From the NCBI GenBank assembly GCA_004557735.1, contig SFFV01000007.1, positions 1 to 64,000 of the forward strand: a DNA stretch of 64,000 nucleotides, read 5' to 3'. Source of the stretch: Clostridiales bacterium (lineage in GTDB: Bacteria; Bacillota; Clostridia; Oscillospirales; Oscillospiraceae). The position numbers and the translations under genes are program-made. How positions within the stretch are numbered: the first letter of the stretch is position 1; the number at the start of each line of letters is the position of its first letter. The notes under the pieces were generated by a model. The model did not search any database. It had not been told where the DNA came from and saw only the letters and a program-made list of their open reading frames with translations. Positions 33,928 to 42,250 of this stretch are shown here, piece after piece.

Positions 33928-35106
33928 TCAGTCCATACCGACGTAAGCGCCGTTCTGGATGACCATGCCATTCGGGCTCTTGGTGACCTGGCCTTCGGTG
34001 TTCCACGTCATGCCGGTGCCGGTCAGACCGTCGAACGTCATGGAGGTGAACTGCTCGATCATCTTGGCGCAGAGTTCCTCCGCGCTCATGTCGGGCGTAG
34101 CGCCGGCGGCTTCGAGAGCCTGCGCATAGGCGTAAACACAGTCATAGGCGTCCGCGGCGAACTGGTTGGGAACTTCGCCGTACATATCCTGATACTTCTT
34201 GACGAAGGCGGCGGTGCGCTCGTCGGTGGAGTCGGCGTTGAACGGGGTCAGGAGCATGACGCCCTCGGCGAGGGAGGTATCAAAGCCCTTCATGGTGAGG
34301 ATGCCGTCCATGCCGTCCACGCCGAACCATTTGGGCTCATAGCCGGCCGCAGCGGCCTGCGCAAGGATGAGGGAAGCGGGCTGGTAATAGATGGGCAGGA
34401 ACACGAGCTCCGCGCCGTTGGTCTGCGCGTCGGCGATCTGGACGGAGAAGTCGGTGTCGTTGCCGTCGGCAAAGGTGGTGTCGCTCACGATCTCGATGTT
34501 GAGCTTGTCACAGGCGGCCTTAAAGGTCTCATAGATGCCCTTGGAGTACACGTCGTCGTTCTTCCAGATGACGGCGACCTTGGAGGCGAGAGCCTTGTCG
34601 GCGATGTACTGCGCGGAGGCGCTGCCCTGGTTGGGGTCGGTGAAGCACATCTGGAACTGGTTGTCCTTGCCATCGGTCGTGGCGACGGAGGAGGCGGACG
34701 GCGTCAGCGCGAAGATGCGGTCGACAAAGGTTTCGCCGGAGGTAACTTCACAGGGCTTGGAGGTGGTGGAGCCGAGAGAGATCTGCATGCCCCAGTCTTT
34801 CAGCGTGTTGTACGCGTTGACGGCCTTTTCGGTGTCGTTCTGGTCGTCCTCGAAGCGCAGTTCAAACTGGATGCCGCCCTTGGCGTTGATCTCGTCCACG
34901 GCGATCTGCGCGGCGTTCTTCACGGCGTTGCCGTAAATGGCGGCGCCGCCGGTCAGAGGAGCCGTGCCGCCGATTTTGAATGCGGAGGCAGAGGCGGTCG
35001 AGCTGTTATCGCCGGAAGACGGGGTTTCGGCAGCTGTGGAGCCGCAGCCGGCGAGACACGCCATGAGCATTACGGCGGCGAGTACCATGCATACTACTTT
35101 TTTCAT
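33928..35106 (-). CDS. livK: Branched-chain amino acid-binding lipoprotein LivK
   Basis: 392 residues. Lipoprotein signal with lipobox CLAGC, then a short Ser/Thr linker and a Peripla_BP_6 domain starting FKIGGTAPLTGGAAIYGNA. Other landmarks: LRFEDDQNDTEKAVNAYN, the VAVIWKNDDVYSKGI segment and FAADAYDCVYAYAQALE. It captures branched-chain or related amino acids at the membrane surface. Good GGAG site. First gene of the liv cluster. Confidence 0.95.
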   Translation of the reverse strand: MKKVVCMVLAAVMLMACLAGCGSTAAETPSSGDNSSTASASAFKIGGTAPLTGGAAIYGNAVKNAAQIAVDEINAKGGIQFELRFEDDQNDTEKAVNAYNTLKDWGMQISLGSTTSKPCEVTSGETFVDRIFALTPSASSVATTDGKDNQFQMCFTDPNQGSASAQYIADKALASKVAVIWKNDDVYSKGIYETFKAACDKLNIEIVSDTTFADGNDTDFSVQIADAQTNGAELVFLPIYYQPASLILAQAAAAGYEPKWFGVDGMDGILTMKGFDTSLAEGVMLLTPFNADSTDERTAAFVKKYQDMYGEVPNQFAADAYDCVYAYAQALEAAGATPDMSAEELCAKMIEQFTSMTFDGLTGTGMTWNTEGQVTKSPNGMVIQNGAYVGMD

Positions 35107-35151
35107 TGTTTCATTTCTCCTTTTCCTAAGGTTTTAAACACAAAATAAATA

Positions 35152-35182
35152 TAAAAACGGCCCTGTCCGAAAAGACAAGGCC
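35152..35182 (-). terminator. Terminator between the small membrane protein gene and livK
   Basis: Arms GGCCCTGTC (35159-35167) and GACAAGGCC (35174-35182) pair except for one mismatch; on the minus strand five T residues follow. It is very close to livK, so it may also act as a leader attenuator. Confidence 0.7.
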
Positions 35183-35199
35183 GGATTTATCAAACCGGA

Positions 35200-35469
35200 T
35201 CATCTCTTTCGGCGCTCGGGAAATTTGCGTACAAGCAGAACGGAAATAACTGCAATAATGGATACAATAATGGCGATAAGCAGAATAAGCCCAACAAGGC
35301 CAAGAGACAGTCGGAGGTTGAGAAGGACGGAAATAAAAAGAACGGACACCGCCGCAGCGATGCCCGCAGAAAAAGCGAAAGAAGCGGAAGTGCGCGCAGC
35401 ACAAGAGCCGTCGCAATTTGCGGCGGAAGAAGCGGTATTCATTGCGGGAACGAAACCGAAGCGGCTCAT
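35200..35469 (-). CDS. Small membrane protein of unknown function
   Basis: 89 residues. The start at 35469 is preceded by a perfect AGGAGG with a 6-nt spacer, which argues for a real gene. A Ser/Ala/Cys-rich N-terminal third (residues 1-35) is followed by two hydrophobic helices (about 36-52 and 56-82) and a basic tail RKFPERRKR. No family recognised. It precedes livK on the same strand but is separated from it by a terminator, so a link with amino acid transport is only a possibility. Confidence 0.65.
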   Translation of the reverse strand: MSRFGFVPAMNTASSAANCDGSCAARTSASFAFSAGIAAAVSVLFISVLLNLRLSLGLVGLILLIAIIVSIIAVISVLLVRKFPERRKR

Positions 35470-35634
35470 GCGGCACCTCCTGTGATTTGATGGTCACATA
35501 TTAGCACGATGCATCGGCGCGCGTCAATAGAAAATTGCGAGACAATTTAAAATGCTAAAGCGAATTTTTTGGGATTTTTCACAAACGCGCCAGTTTCTTT
35601 CCGGCAAAGACGATAAAAAACTGTATTTCGGCAG

Positions 35635-35663
35635 TAGACGCGGCGCGAAAACGCTGATATAAT
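35635..35663 (+). promoter_or_regulatory. Promoter of fba
   Basis: TATAAT (35658-35663) with TAGACG 17 nt upstream (35635-35640), about 55 nt before the fba start. Confidence 0.55.
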
Positions 35664-35716
35664 GCCGGTGTAAAAACAGGAGTATCCATATTCTTTATAT
35701 AACGGAGGATAATACT

Positions 35717-36652
35717 ATGCCGATCGTAACCACAAAGGAAATGTTCCGCAAGGCGTATGAGGGCGGCTATGCCGTCGGCGCATTCAATGTCAACAATATG
35801 GAGATCGTCCAGGGCATCACCGAGGCTGCCGCCGAGGTCAAGGCCCCCGTCATTCTGCAGGTCTCCCGCGGCGCGCGCGCCTATGCCAACCACACCTATC
35901 TCGTCAAGCTCGTTGAGGCTGCCGAGCAGGAGACCGGCCTTCCGATCGCCCTGCATCTCGACCACGGCGACAGCTTTGAGCTCTGCAAGAGCTGCATCGA
36001 CGGCGGCTTCACCTCCGTCATGATCGACGGCAGCAGCAAGTCCTTCGAGGACAACATCGCTCTCACCCGTCAGGTCGTCGAGTATGCGCACGACCACGGC
36101 GTCGTCGTCGAGGCCGAACTCGGCACGCTCGCGGGCGTGGAGGACGATGTCTGCGTCGAGGCCGAGGACAGCTCCTACACCCGTCCCGAGGACGTGGAAG
36201 AATTCGTCACCCGTACCGGCTGCGACAGTCTTGCCATCGCCATCGGCACGAGCCACGGCGCTTACAAGTTCAAGCCCGGCATGAAGCCCCAGCTCCGCTT
36301 TGACATTCTTGAAGAGGTCGCCCGGCGTCTGCCCGGCTTCCCCATCGTGCTGCACGGCGCTTCCTCCGTGCCGCAGGAGTTTGTCCGCATCATCAACGAA
36401 CACGGCGGCAAAATGCCCGACGCCATCGGCATCCCCGAAGAAATGCTCCGCAAGGCCGCTTCCATGGCCGTCTGCAAGATCAACATCGATTCCGACCTGC
36501 GTCTTGCGATGACCGCCTCCATCCGCAAGTACTTTGACGAGCACCCCGAGGGCTTCGACCCCCGCGCCTATCTCAAGCCTGCCCGCACCGCCATTCACGA
36601 CATGGTCCGCCACAAGATCGTGGACGTGCTCGGCTGCGACGGCAAGGCCTGA
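35717..36652 (+). CDS. fba: Class II fructose-bisphosphate aldolase
   Basis: 311 residues of the zinc-dependent aldolase family. Motifs: FNVNNMEIVQGITEAA, ALHLDHGDSFELCKSCID (Zn His and catalytic Asp), EAELGTLAGVEDDV, AIGTSHGAYKF (Zn His), and VLHGASSVPQEFV (Zn His). It splits fructose-1,6-bisphosphate in glycolysis. It is a single-gene unit with an upstream promoter, GGAGG site and downstream terminator; highly expressed, with strongly biased codons. Confidence 0.97.
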   Translation: MPIVTTKEMFRKAYEGGYAVGAFNVNNMEIVQGITEAAAEVKAPVILQVSRGARAYANHTYLVKLVEAAEQETGLPIALHLDHGDSFELCKSCIDGGFTSVMIDGSSKSFEDNIALTRQVVEYAHDHGVVVEAELGTLAGVEDDVCVEAEDSSYTRPEDVEEFVTRTGCDSLAIAIGTSHGAYKFKPGMKPQLRFDILEEVARRLPGFPIVLHGASSVPQEFVRIINEHGGKMPDAIGIPEEMLRKAASMAVCKINIDSDLRLAMTASIRKYFDEHPEGFDPRAYLKPARTAIHDMVRHKIVDVLGCDGKA

Positions 36653-36675
36653 TCGCCGCTTTTCCCAAAACTCAG

Positions 36676-36704
36676 GCGCCGGGGCGTTCGCCCCGGCGCT
36701 TTCC
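36676..36704 (+). terminator. Terminator of fba
   Basis: GCGCCGGGGC (36676-36685) and GCCCCGGCGC (36690-36699) pair perfectly around a 4-nt loop, followed by TTTCC. Confidence 0.8.
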
Positions 36705-36720
36705 GTCAAGAGGTCACACT

Positions 36721-37398
36721 ATGCCGTTTACCGGATTTACAAGCGAGGCCGGAGATTTTCTCTGGGAGCTCGCGTTCCACAACGAAAAGCCATGGTTTGA
36801 AGCGCACAGGGAGCAGTTTCTGCGCGCGGTAAAGGAGCCGTTCGACGCGCTTGCGAAGGAAACGCTCGCGCTGGTACAGAAAAAGCACCCGGACGAACCG
36901 TACTGTCTCCACATTTCGCGCATTTACCGCGACGCGCGGCGGCTCTTCGGCCGCGGCCCGTACAAGGACCATCTCTGGTTCACGCTGTGGACGGGCGAGG
37001 ATCGGCACAGCAGCCCCGTATTCTGGTTTGAGCTCTCCCCCGCCTCCTACAGCTACGGCGTCGGGTTTTACACGGCGACCGCCGAGCAGATGGCGGCGCT
37101 GCGCCGGTACATCGACGCCAACCCCGCCGAGATGGAGCGGCTCGCAAAACGCGTGGCAAAGAGTGAATATCATCTTGAGGGGGAGCCGTACAAGCGGCTC
37201 AAAAAGGACGTGGGCGAAGCGCTCAACCCGTGGTACAACCGCAAGTGGATCAGCCTGTGCGCCGAATACGACCACGGCGGGGCGCTTTATTCGAACGAGC
37301 TTCCTCATGTGCTTCTGGATGCCTACGAAAAGCTCATGCCGGTGTATCGGCTGCTCAAGAGATTCCCGGCAGACGCCGGCAAAGGCTCCCCTGTGTAA
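36721..37398 (+). CDS. DUF2461 family protein
   Basis: 225 residues, the normal size of the DUF2461 (TIGR02453) family. It begins FTGFTSEAGDFLWELAFHN and has NEKPWFEAHREQF, HISRIYRDARRLFGRGPYK and SYGVGFYTATAEQMAALR, the conserved family blocks. No biochemical role is established for this family. It follows fba but is separated by a terminator. The stop codon lies inside the loop of the shared terminator with the convergent GH13 gene. Confidence 0.88.
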   Translation: MPFTGFTSEAGDFLWELAFHNEKPWFEAHREQFLRAVKEPFDALAKETLALVQKKHPDEPYCLHISRIYRDARRLFGRGPYKDHLWFTLWTGEDRHSSPVFWFELSPASYSYGVGFYTATAEQMAALRRYIDANPAEMERLAKRVAKSEYHLEGEPYKRLKKDVGEALNPWYNRKWISLCAEYDHGGALYSNELPHVLLDAYEKLMPVYRLLKRFPADAGKGSPV

Positions 37399-37412
37399 AG
37401 GGAGCCTTTGCC
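37378..37412. terminator. Bidirectional terminator between DUF2461 and GH13 genes
   Basis: GGCAAAGGCTCCC (37378-37390) and GGGAGCCTTTGCC (37400-37412) pair perfectly; the DUF2461 stop codon lies in the loop. The two genes converge on it. Confidence 0.75.
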
Positions 37413-37413
37413 G

Positions 37414-38694
37414 TTACTCTGCAATTATCACCGGCTCGCCGGTGCAGCGCATTCTCCCGCCCTGCACGGTTACTGCCTCGCCGGTGATGAAGTTTACATA
37501 ATCTCCGTCACTCACCGGCACGTTCACCTCGGCGCTTCTCCCCTTCAGAGAGAATACGCCGAGCTTTTTCTTTTTCCCGTCGTCGCGCAGGCAGACGGCG
37601 ATGTCGTTCGCGTCATCGGCTTCCGCGGTAAACCAGTCTCCGGCCGAGAGGTGCGCGCGCCGCACGGCGTTGAGCTTTTGCAGCAGCGGCGTGATGTCCT
37701 TGCCCGTGCGCGGGAACACGTCCTTATCGAAGAGGCTCGGCAGCCGGTTGCAGGAATACTCCTGCCCGCCGTAGAGCAGCACCGTGCCCTTGAGGAAGTA
37801 CAGCAGTGCCGTGAAGTTCCGGCGCGCCCTCTCCTCCGGCACAAGGGCGGCGATGCGCGGCATGTCGTGGTTTTCCATGCATCGCAGCTTCACATAGTTC
37901 TCCGGGTACATGGTCTCCTGGAAATTCAGCATGTCCATCCACGCGCTGAGCGGCTGCCTGCCCGCGATGTATTTATCGAATGTCTCGCGGATGTCGTATT
38001 CATATTCCATGTCGAACGCGGTATACAGCTCGTTATCCGTCGCCACGGTAATGCCCTGCCGCCGGTTGAACGCAACAAAGCTCCGGTGCACCGATTCGGC
38101 AAGCCACAGGCACCCCGGATGCACCTTTTCCACGGCCTCGCGCGCCTTGCGCCAGAACTCTGCCGGCACGAGCGAGGCGACGTCGCACCGGAAGCCGTCC
38201 ACGATCCCCGCCCAATAGCAGAGATGCCGGATCTGCGCGTCCCAGAGCGCGGCGCAGGAATAGTCAAGGTCGATGACGTCCGTCCAGTCGGCCGTCTTGT
38301 TGCCGAAGCTGCCGTTCGGCTTGCGATAGAAAAACTCCGGATGCTCGGCGACGTATACCGCGTCCGGCGACGTGTGGTTGTACACCACGTCGATGATGCA
38401 CTTCATGCCGTGCGCGTGGATCGCGTCCACGAGCGCCCTGAAATCCCCGAGCGAACCGTATTCGGGGTTGACCGCACCGTAATCGCGGTTGGCGTAGGGG
38501 CAGCCGAGACTGCCTTTCTTTCCCTTCTCGCCGATGGGGTGGATGGGCAGGAGCCAGACGATATCCGTCCCCAGCGCGCGGATGCGGTCCAGATCGGGGA
38601 TAACGGCGCGGAACGTCCCCTCCGGCGTATGGTTGCGCACATAAACGCTGTATATGACCTGGGATCGCAGGGCAATATCCGTATTCTTTGCCAT
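37414..38694 (-). CDS. GH13 alpha-amylase-family glycosidase
   Basis: 426 residues from the ATG at 38694 (AGGAGG upstream). (beta/alpha)8 barrel landmarks of GH13: region I IIDVVYNHTS, region II GFRCDVASLVP with nucleophile Asp, region III WLAESVH with the acid/base Glu, and region IV MENHDMPR with the third acid. There is no signal peptide, so the enzyme is cytoplasmic and probably acts on short alpha-glucans or oligosaccharides. Substrate is not deducible. A short C-terminal beta domain follows the barrel. Confidence 0.92.
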   Translation of the reverse strand: MAKNTDIALRSQVIYSVYVRNHTPEGTFRAVIPDLDRIRALGTDIVWLLPIHPIGEKGKKGSLGCPYANRDYGAVNPEYGSLGDFRALVDAIHAHGMKCIIDVVYNHTSPDAVYVAEHPEFFYRKPNGSFGNKTADWTDVIDLDYSCAALWDAQIRHLCYWAGIVDGFRCDVASLVPAEFWRKAREAVEKVHPGCLWLAESVHRSFVAFNRRQGITVATDNELYTAFDMEYEYDIRETFDKYIAGRQPLSAWMDMLNFQETMYPENYVKLRCMENHDMPRIAALVPEERARRNFTALLYFLKGTVLLYGGQEYSCNRLPSLFDKDVFPRTGKDITPLLQKLNAVRRAHLSAGDWFTAEADDANDIAVCLRDDGKKKKLGVFSLKGRSAEVNVPVSDGDYVNFITGEAVTVQGGRMRCTGEPVIIAE

Positions 38695-38721
38695 AGTGAT
38701 CTCTCCTCCTTTGCAAAGTAG

Positions 38722-38753
38722 ACCGTCCCGGAGCCGACAGGCACCGGGACGGT
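38722..38753. other. Hairpin between the cytidylate-kinase-like and GH13 genes
   Basis: Perfect 10-bp arms ACCGTCCCGG (38722-38731) and CCGGGACGGT (38744-38753). The T-rich run lies on the plus-strand side, although both neighbouring genes are on the minus strand, so it would best terminate antisense transcription. Confidence 0.55.
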
Positions 38754-38759
38754 GATTTT

Positions 38760-39353
38760 TTATTTTCTGTCCGCAGCCGTTGCTGCCGCGCAGATGAGCT
38801 GCACGCACGTTTTCACGCCGAGAGAACCGCTGTTGAGCGTGATGTCGTAATTGTGACAGTCGCCCCAGTGCTGGCCGGTGTAGTGCTCATAGTAGCTGCG
38901 GCGGGCGCGGTCCTTCTTCTTCATGGCACGGACGATCTCGGCGGTATCGGTCGTATCAAGATAGCCGGAGATACGCTCGGCGCGGTGCGCCTCGTCGGAA
39001 TAAATGTACACATTCAGCGTTTCGATCCCGGCGTCGTGCAGCACAACGTCGGCGCAGCGCCCGAGAATGATGCACGGCCCCTGTGCGGCAAGATCGAGAA
39101 TGACGCTGCGCTGGGTCTCATAAATAAAATCCTTCTGGTCATAGGAAATGGGCGTGATGTTGCGCAGGATGCTCTCCGTGGCGGAGATCTCCTCGCCCTC
39201 ACGCTCGATCTGGCTCGCGTCAATGCTGCTCGCCTTGGCGGTGGCGGCAATGATGTCGCGGTCGTAGAGCGTAATGCCAAGCTCTTTCCCCACTGCGAGA
39301 CCGATCTCGCGTCCTCCTGCGCCGTACTGCCGGCTGATGGTGATGATCTTCAT
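38760..39353 (-). CDS. Cytidylate kinase-like protein (Cytidylate_kin2 type)
   Basis: 197 residues with a P-loop-like start TISRQYGAGGREIG, LGITLYDRDII, and the downstream LGRCADVVL segment of the cytidylate_kin2 family. Members of this family are abundant in Clostridia and are not necessarily CMP kinases; their substrate is usually unknown. A promoter with TTGCAT and TATAAA lies about 30-60 nt upstream. Transcribed with or ahead of the GH13 gene. Confidence 0.88.
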   Translation of the reverse strand: MKIITISRQYGAGGREIGLAVGKELGITLYDRDIIAATAKASSIDASQIEREGEEISATESILRNITPISYDQKDFIYETQRSVILDLAAQGPCIILGRCADVVLHDAGIETLNVYIYSDEAHRAERISGYLDTTDTAEIVRAMKKKDRARRSYYEHYTGQHWGDCHNYDITLNSGSLGVKTCVQLICAAATAADRK

Positions 39354-39380
39354 AGAACCGCCGCCTCTCTCGTTTTTCTT

Positions 39381-39409
39381 TTTATACCATCAATCCGTAT
39401 AAAATGCAA
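39381..39409 (-). promoter_or_regulatory. Promoter of the cytidylate-kinase-like gene
   Basis: Minus strand TTGCAT (39404-39409), 17-nt spacer, TATAAA (39381-39386). Confidence 0.6.
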
Positions 39410-39418
39410 GGGGGTTAT

Positions 39419-39985
39419 TCACACGATCTTTCCGTCCTTCAAGGCGAAGATCGCGTACTCCACGCCGTTGATCGTCCGCTTTTCCACCATGCGCTCCGTC
39501 GGCAGCCCCCACGCCGCCATGGGGATCGCGCGGTACGGCTGATTTTTATACACCGTGAACAGGCTTCCGTCCCCGGCGTCCCGCCAGAGAACATCCCCCG
39601 TGCGCTCGCGCGGCTTCGGCGCGGCGCCCGGCACGGCTGCGGCTTGTACCGGCGCGGCGGTTTCCGGCTTCTTTTCCTGCGGCCTTTCGCTCTCCGGCTT
39701 TTGTTCCGGCGCGGCCGTTTTCCGCCCCGCCTCGGCGGCGAACTCGATCTCCGCCGGGAATGCCGCGAGCGCGGCGCGCGTCAGCTTCCGGTGCAGCGTC
39801 AGCGCGCCGTTTTCCGGCGTCATCACGCCGAGATACCCCTCCCGTCCTCCGCCGTACACGCTCAGCCGCACGAGCGTGCCGGGATCCTCGCACTTTGCGT
39901 CAAACCGCGTCGTCAGCCCCTCGCGCGAAACGGTCAGCGTCCCCTTCTTCGCCCCGTTTATCCGTATCGGATACGTCTCACTCAT
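39419..39985 (-). CDS. Hypothetical protein, two small domains joined by a Pro/Ala/Glu-rich linker
   Basis: 188 residues, no family recognised. Residues 1-85 look like a compact beta-rich domain (IRINGAKKGTLTVSREGL, then YGGGREGYLGVMTPENGA). Residues 90-130 are low-complexity (many P, A, E, K). Residues 135-188 form a second small domain (WRDAGDGSLFTVYKNQ to EYAIFALKDGKIV). No signal peptide or membrane segment. Its likely ribosome binding site GGGGTG lies within the 3' arm of the mazF terminator hairpin, so structure may limit its expression. Confidence 0.7.
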   Translation of the reverse strand: MSETYPIRINGAKKGTLTVSREGLTTRFDAKCEDPGTLVRLSVYGGGREGYLGVMTPENGALTLHRKLTRAALAAFPAEIEFAAEAGRKTAAPEQKPESERPQEKKPETAAPVQAAAVPGAAPKPRERTGDVLWRDAGDGSLFTVYKNQPYRAIPMAAWGLPTERMVEKRTINGVEYAIFALKDGKIV

Positions 39986-40020
39986 AAAAACACCCCGTCC
40001 ATAGCATATGGACGGGGTGT
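39985..40020 (-). terminator. Terminator of mazF, overlapping the next gene's start
   Basis: ACACCCCGTCCAT (39990-40002) and ATGGACGGGGTGT (40008-40020) pair perfectly around a short loop and are followed by T residues on the minus strand. The following gene starts within the T-run. Confidence 0.8.
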
Positions 40021-40036
40021 CCGCATTATGACGGCG

Positions 40037-40411
40037 TCATTGCGGCAGCGTGCCGCCGGGGCGTTCGCCAAGACCGAAGCTCACGGCGATCGCGCCGTTT
40101 ACGCGGTCCATCACCGCGTCCGGCAGCTTGCCCATGCGCTCGCGCAGGCGCGATTTATCGATCGTGCGGATTTGCTCAAGCAATATGACGCTGTCGCGCG
40201 TAAGCCCGCAGCTCGCGCCGGTGAGCTCGATGTGCGTGGGCAGACGCGCTTTCCCGGTCTGCGAGGTAATGGCGGCGGCAATCACGGTGGGGCTGTGGCG
40301 GTTTCCGGTGTCGTTCTGCACGATCAGCACCGGGCGCATGCCGCCCTGCTCGCTGCCGACCACGGGACTCAAATCGGCGAAATAGATGTCCCCTCTCCGA
40401 ACTGTGCTCAT
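40037..40411 (-). CDS. mazF: MazF/PemK-family endoribonuclease toxin
   Basis: 124 residues from the ATG at 40411, 8 nt after GGAGAG; a GTG at 40420 sits too close to that site. Family landmarks: RRGDIYFADLSPVVGSEQGG, RPVLIVQNDTGN, PTVIAAAIT and SVILLEQIRTIDKSRL. MazF toxins cut mRNA at short sequences. No MazE/AbrB-like antitoxin gene is found immediately upstream; only an XRE fragment is present. Many Clostridia carry such a housekeeping orphan MazF, so it may have no partner here. Confidence 0.92.
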   Translation of the reverse strand: MSTVRRGDIYFADLSPVVGSEQGGMRPVLIVQNDTGNRHSPTVIAAAITSQTGKARLPTHIELTGASCGLTRDSVILLEQIRTIDKSRLRERMGKLPDAVMDRVNGAIAVSFGLGERPGGTLPQ

Positions 40412-40492
40412 GCGATTCACTCTCCAGATGAAAATGCTCGCCCGTTACATCTTATGTAGGGCTACACTCATTTTCCCTCACGGAGAGCAAAA

Positions 40493-40612
40493 TTATACTT
40501 GCCGCTCCGGTTTAATTCTTCGAGCCCAGGCCGGTGCGGCCAGCGCGTCCTGCGTGAGATCCTTTTCGCACCGCAGCGCGGCGATCGTCGTTCCGATTAT
40601 GTTCTGTTCCAT
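40493..40612 (-). pseudogene. Truncated XRE-type HTH repressor
   Basis: A 39-codon reading frame with a very good start (AGGAGG then ATG at 40612). Its N-terminus MEQNIIGTTIAALRCEKDLT followed by QDALA is the first part of an XRE helix-turn-helix, but it then runs into an unrelated tail (PAWARRIKPERQV) and stops. The recognition helix and the rest of the protein are missing. It reads as a remnant left by an internal deletion. Its promoter and an inverted repeat upstream are still intact. Confidence 0.75.
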
Positions 40613-40632
40613 TGATTTTTCCTCCTGAAAGC

Positions 40633-40680
40633 ATTTTATCCGGATGCACCCAGAATAGGCGCAGCCGGATAAAATAGCAA
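40633..40680 (-). promoter_or_regulatory. Promoter and inverted-repeat operator of the XRE remnant
   Basis: Minus strand TTGCTA (40675-40680), 17-nt spacer, TATTCT (40652-40657). Perfect 11-bp arms ATTTTATCCGG (40633-40643) and CCGGATAAAAT (40665-40675) bracket the -10 box, which is where an autoregulating repressor would bind. Confidence 0.6.
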
Positions 40681-40758
40681 GGTTTTCGCGGTTGAGTTCG
40701 TTCAACCGTTGGTTGAGTCGGTATTCTTTCGGTTTTTCAACCAGCCGTTGTGCAAAAA

Positions 40759-41493
40759 TCAGTCGGTTTCCGGCAAATCGCCGCCGGTTCGCTCGCAAAA
40801 GACGGTGACGCGCTCTGTCGTGTCCCAGTTGCAGGTGTACATCGTGAGCGCGTAGCCGCTGTTCATTACCGTGTCGGAATCGTCCGGCGTGACGGACGCA
40901 AACTCCCGCACCGTATAGGTAAACACATTTCCGTCCACGTCCGTGAACGTGACCGTGTCGCCCGCCTTGATACGGAACAGCACATCGAACTCCGTTTTGT
41001 AATTGTGTCCGGCCACAACGAGATTGTCGTTGTACACGCTGCCGGTGTGGCGGCAGGGGGAGATCTCCATCGCGGGAAAGCTGAACTCGGCGGCGACGGG
41101 CATGGTGAGACCGTAGCCCGGAAAATCGAGATAGCCGATGTAGTCGTACGAGCCGGTGCGCACTGTCGGCATATCGAGCGCCGGAGGCGCGGGCAAACCG
41201 CTCGAGCCGGTCTCCGTTCCGGCCGTTGCCGCGCCGGGGGAGGCCGAAGCGCCGGGCGCGTTTGCCGCCGCCGCGGCGGCGGGTTCGGCGGCGTCGGGCG
41301 CGGCGGTCGTTTCAGTCTCGCCGTCTGCCCCGCGCACATCCATGGCGGCTTCCACGGCGCGGAGCGTTTCCTCCGCCTGTTTCCCGGCGCGGTAGTCCTC
41401 CATGCGGTTACGGGAAAACAGGAGCAGTGCGGCGATCACCAGCACTGCTCCCGCTGTCAATAATACGATTCCTGTTTTATTACGCTTTCTCAT
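40759..41493 (-). CDS. Sortase, last gene of the TasA/SipW locus
   Basis: 244 residues from the ATG at 41493; the gene overlaps the LIPTG gene by 14 nt. One N-terminal membrane anchor (residues 8-25), an Ala/Pro/Thr-rich stalk, then the sortase barrel. The catalytic His is in VVAGHNYKTEF, the Cys in TMYTCNWDTTE and the Arg in RVTVFCER. The T-x-T-C motif seen in many sortases is here LTMYTC. The class is uncertain (class D- or C-like). The obvious substrate is the upstream protein with the LIPTG sorting signal. Confidence 0.92.
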   Translation of the reverse strand: MRKRNKTGIVLLTAGAVLVIAALLLFSRNRMEDYRAGKQAEETLRAVEAAMDVRGADGETETTAAPDAAEPAAAAAANAPGASASPGAATAGTETGSSGLPAPPALDMPTVRTGSYDYIGYLDFPGYGLTMPVAAEFSFPAMEISPCRHTGSVYNDNLVVAGHNYKTEFDVLFRIKAGDTVTFTDVDGNVFTYTVREFASVTPDDSDTVMNSGYALTMYTCNWDTTERVTVFCERTGGDLPETD

Positions 41494-42235
41494 TCTTCTT
41501 TTTCTTCGTGAGGACGATAACACCGCCGGCGATCAGCAGGACGCCGAGCGTGCCGAACACGGCGACGGGCCAGTTGAGCTGTCCGGTGGGGATCAGGGGC
41601 TTTTCGTTGTTGAAGCCCTCAACCGTGAACAGCCAATCCACTTCGCCGACGCGGTTGGCATACTCGTTGCCAAGCTCTGCGGGAACACGGAGCACGGCCT
41701 GGAGCTTCGCGCTCTCGCCCTTGGCGAATGTGCCGAGAAGGACGCTGTCCGTGAGCTGGGCGCTCTTATCGGGGGAAGCGGAGAATATGGTCTCCTTCGT
41801 GTTGTCCGCGTTCACGAGATACACATCCATCGAAAGCTGCGCGAGAAAGTCCGCCATGGTGGCGACGGTCTCGTCGCGCTCGCCGTCGATGCCCGCCTGA
41901 TCCTTGCCGTCTGCGTTCTCAAACGCCTCCTTGTAGGTGAGCGGATTGCCCTGCTCATCGTGCGGCACGGCGCGGATGTAGAGCTTCACATAGTCAAAGC
42001 CGTTCACGCTGTTTTTCACCGTGATGTCCTCGGTCAGCTCGTCGCCGGGCATGACGTTTTTGAAGCTGCCGAAAAGATCGGTGTCCGTGTAGCCGCTGCC
42101 GACGGTCTCGATCACGAGTCCGCTGGTACCGTCGCGCCGGACGACCGCGTCTGCGGCAAGAACCGGGACGGTCAGCGCCGCAAGCGCGGCGATGACCATC
42201 ACGAGAGAGAGGAGCTTCTTCATCGATTTTTTCAT
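41480..42235 (-). CDS. Cell-wall-anchored surface protein with an LIPTG sorting signal
   Basis: 251 residues. Secretory signal peptide (residues 1-28, ending LAALTVPVLAAD). The middle is a beta-rich extracellular domain with NVMPGDELTEDITVKNSVNG, a phrase common in TasA-type and fibre-forming modules. The C-terminus is LIPTGQLNWPV, a 20-residue hydrophobic helix, then KKKKNEKA: a sortase signal with LIPTG in place of LPxTG. The next gene is the sortase, so this is likely its substrate and the point at which the surface structure is fixed to peptidoglycan. Confidence 0.88.
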   Translation of the reverse strand: MKKSMKKLLSLVMVIAALAALTVPVLAADAVVRRDGTSGLVIETVGSGYTDTDLFGSFKNVMPGDELTEDITVKNSVNGFDYVKLYIRAVPHDEQGNPLTYKEAFENADGKDQAGIDGERDETVATMADFLAQLSMDVYLVNADNTKETIFSASPDKSAQLTDSVLLGTFAKGESAKLQAVLRVPAELGNEYANRVGEVDWLFTVEGFNNEKPLIPTGQLNWPVAVFGTLGVLLIAGGVIVLTKKKKNEKA

Positions 42236-42250
42236 ATCGTTCTCCCCTCC

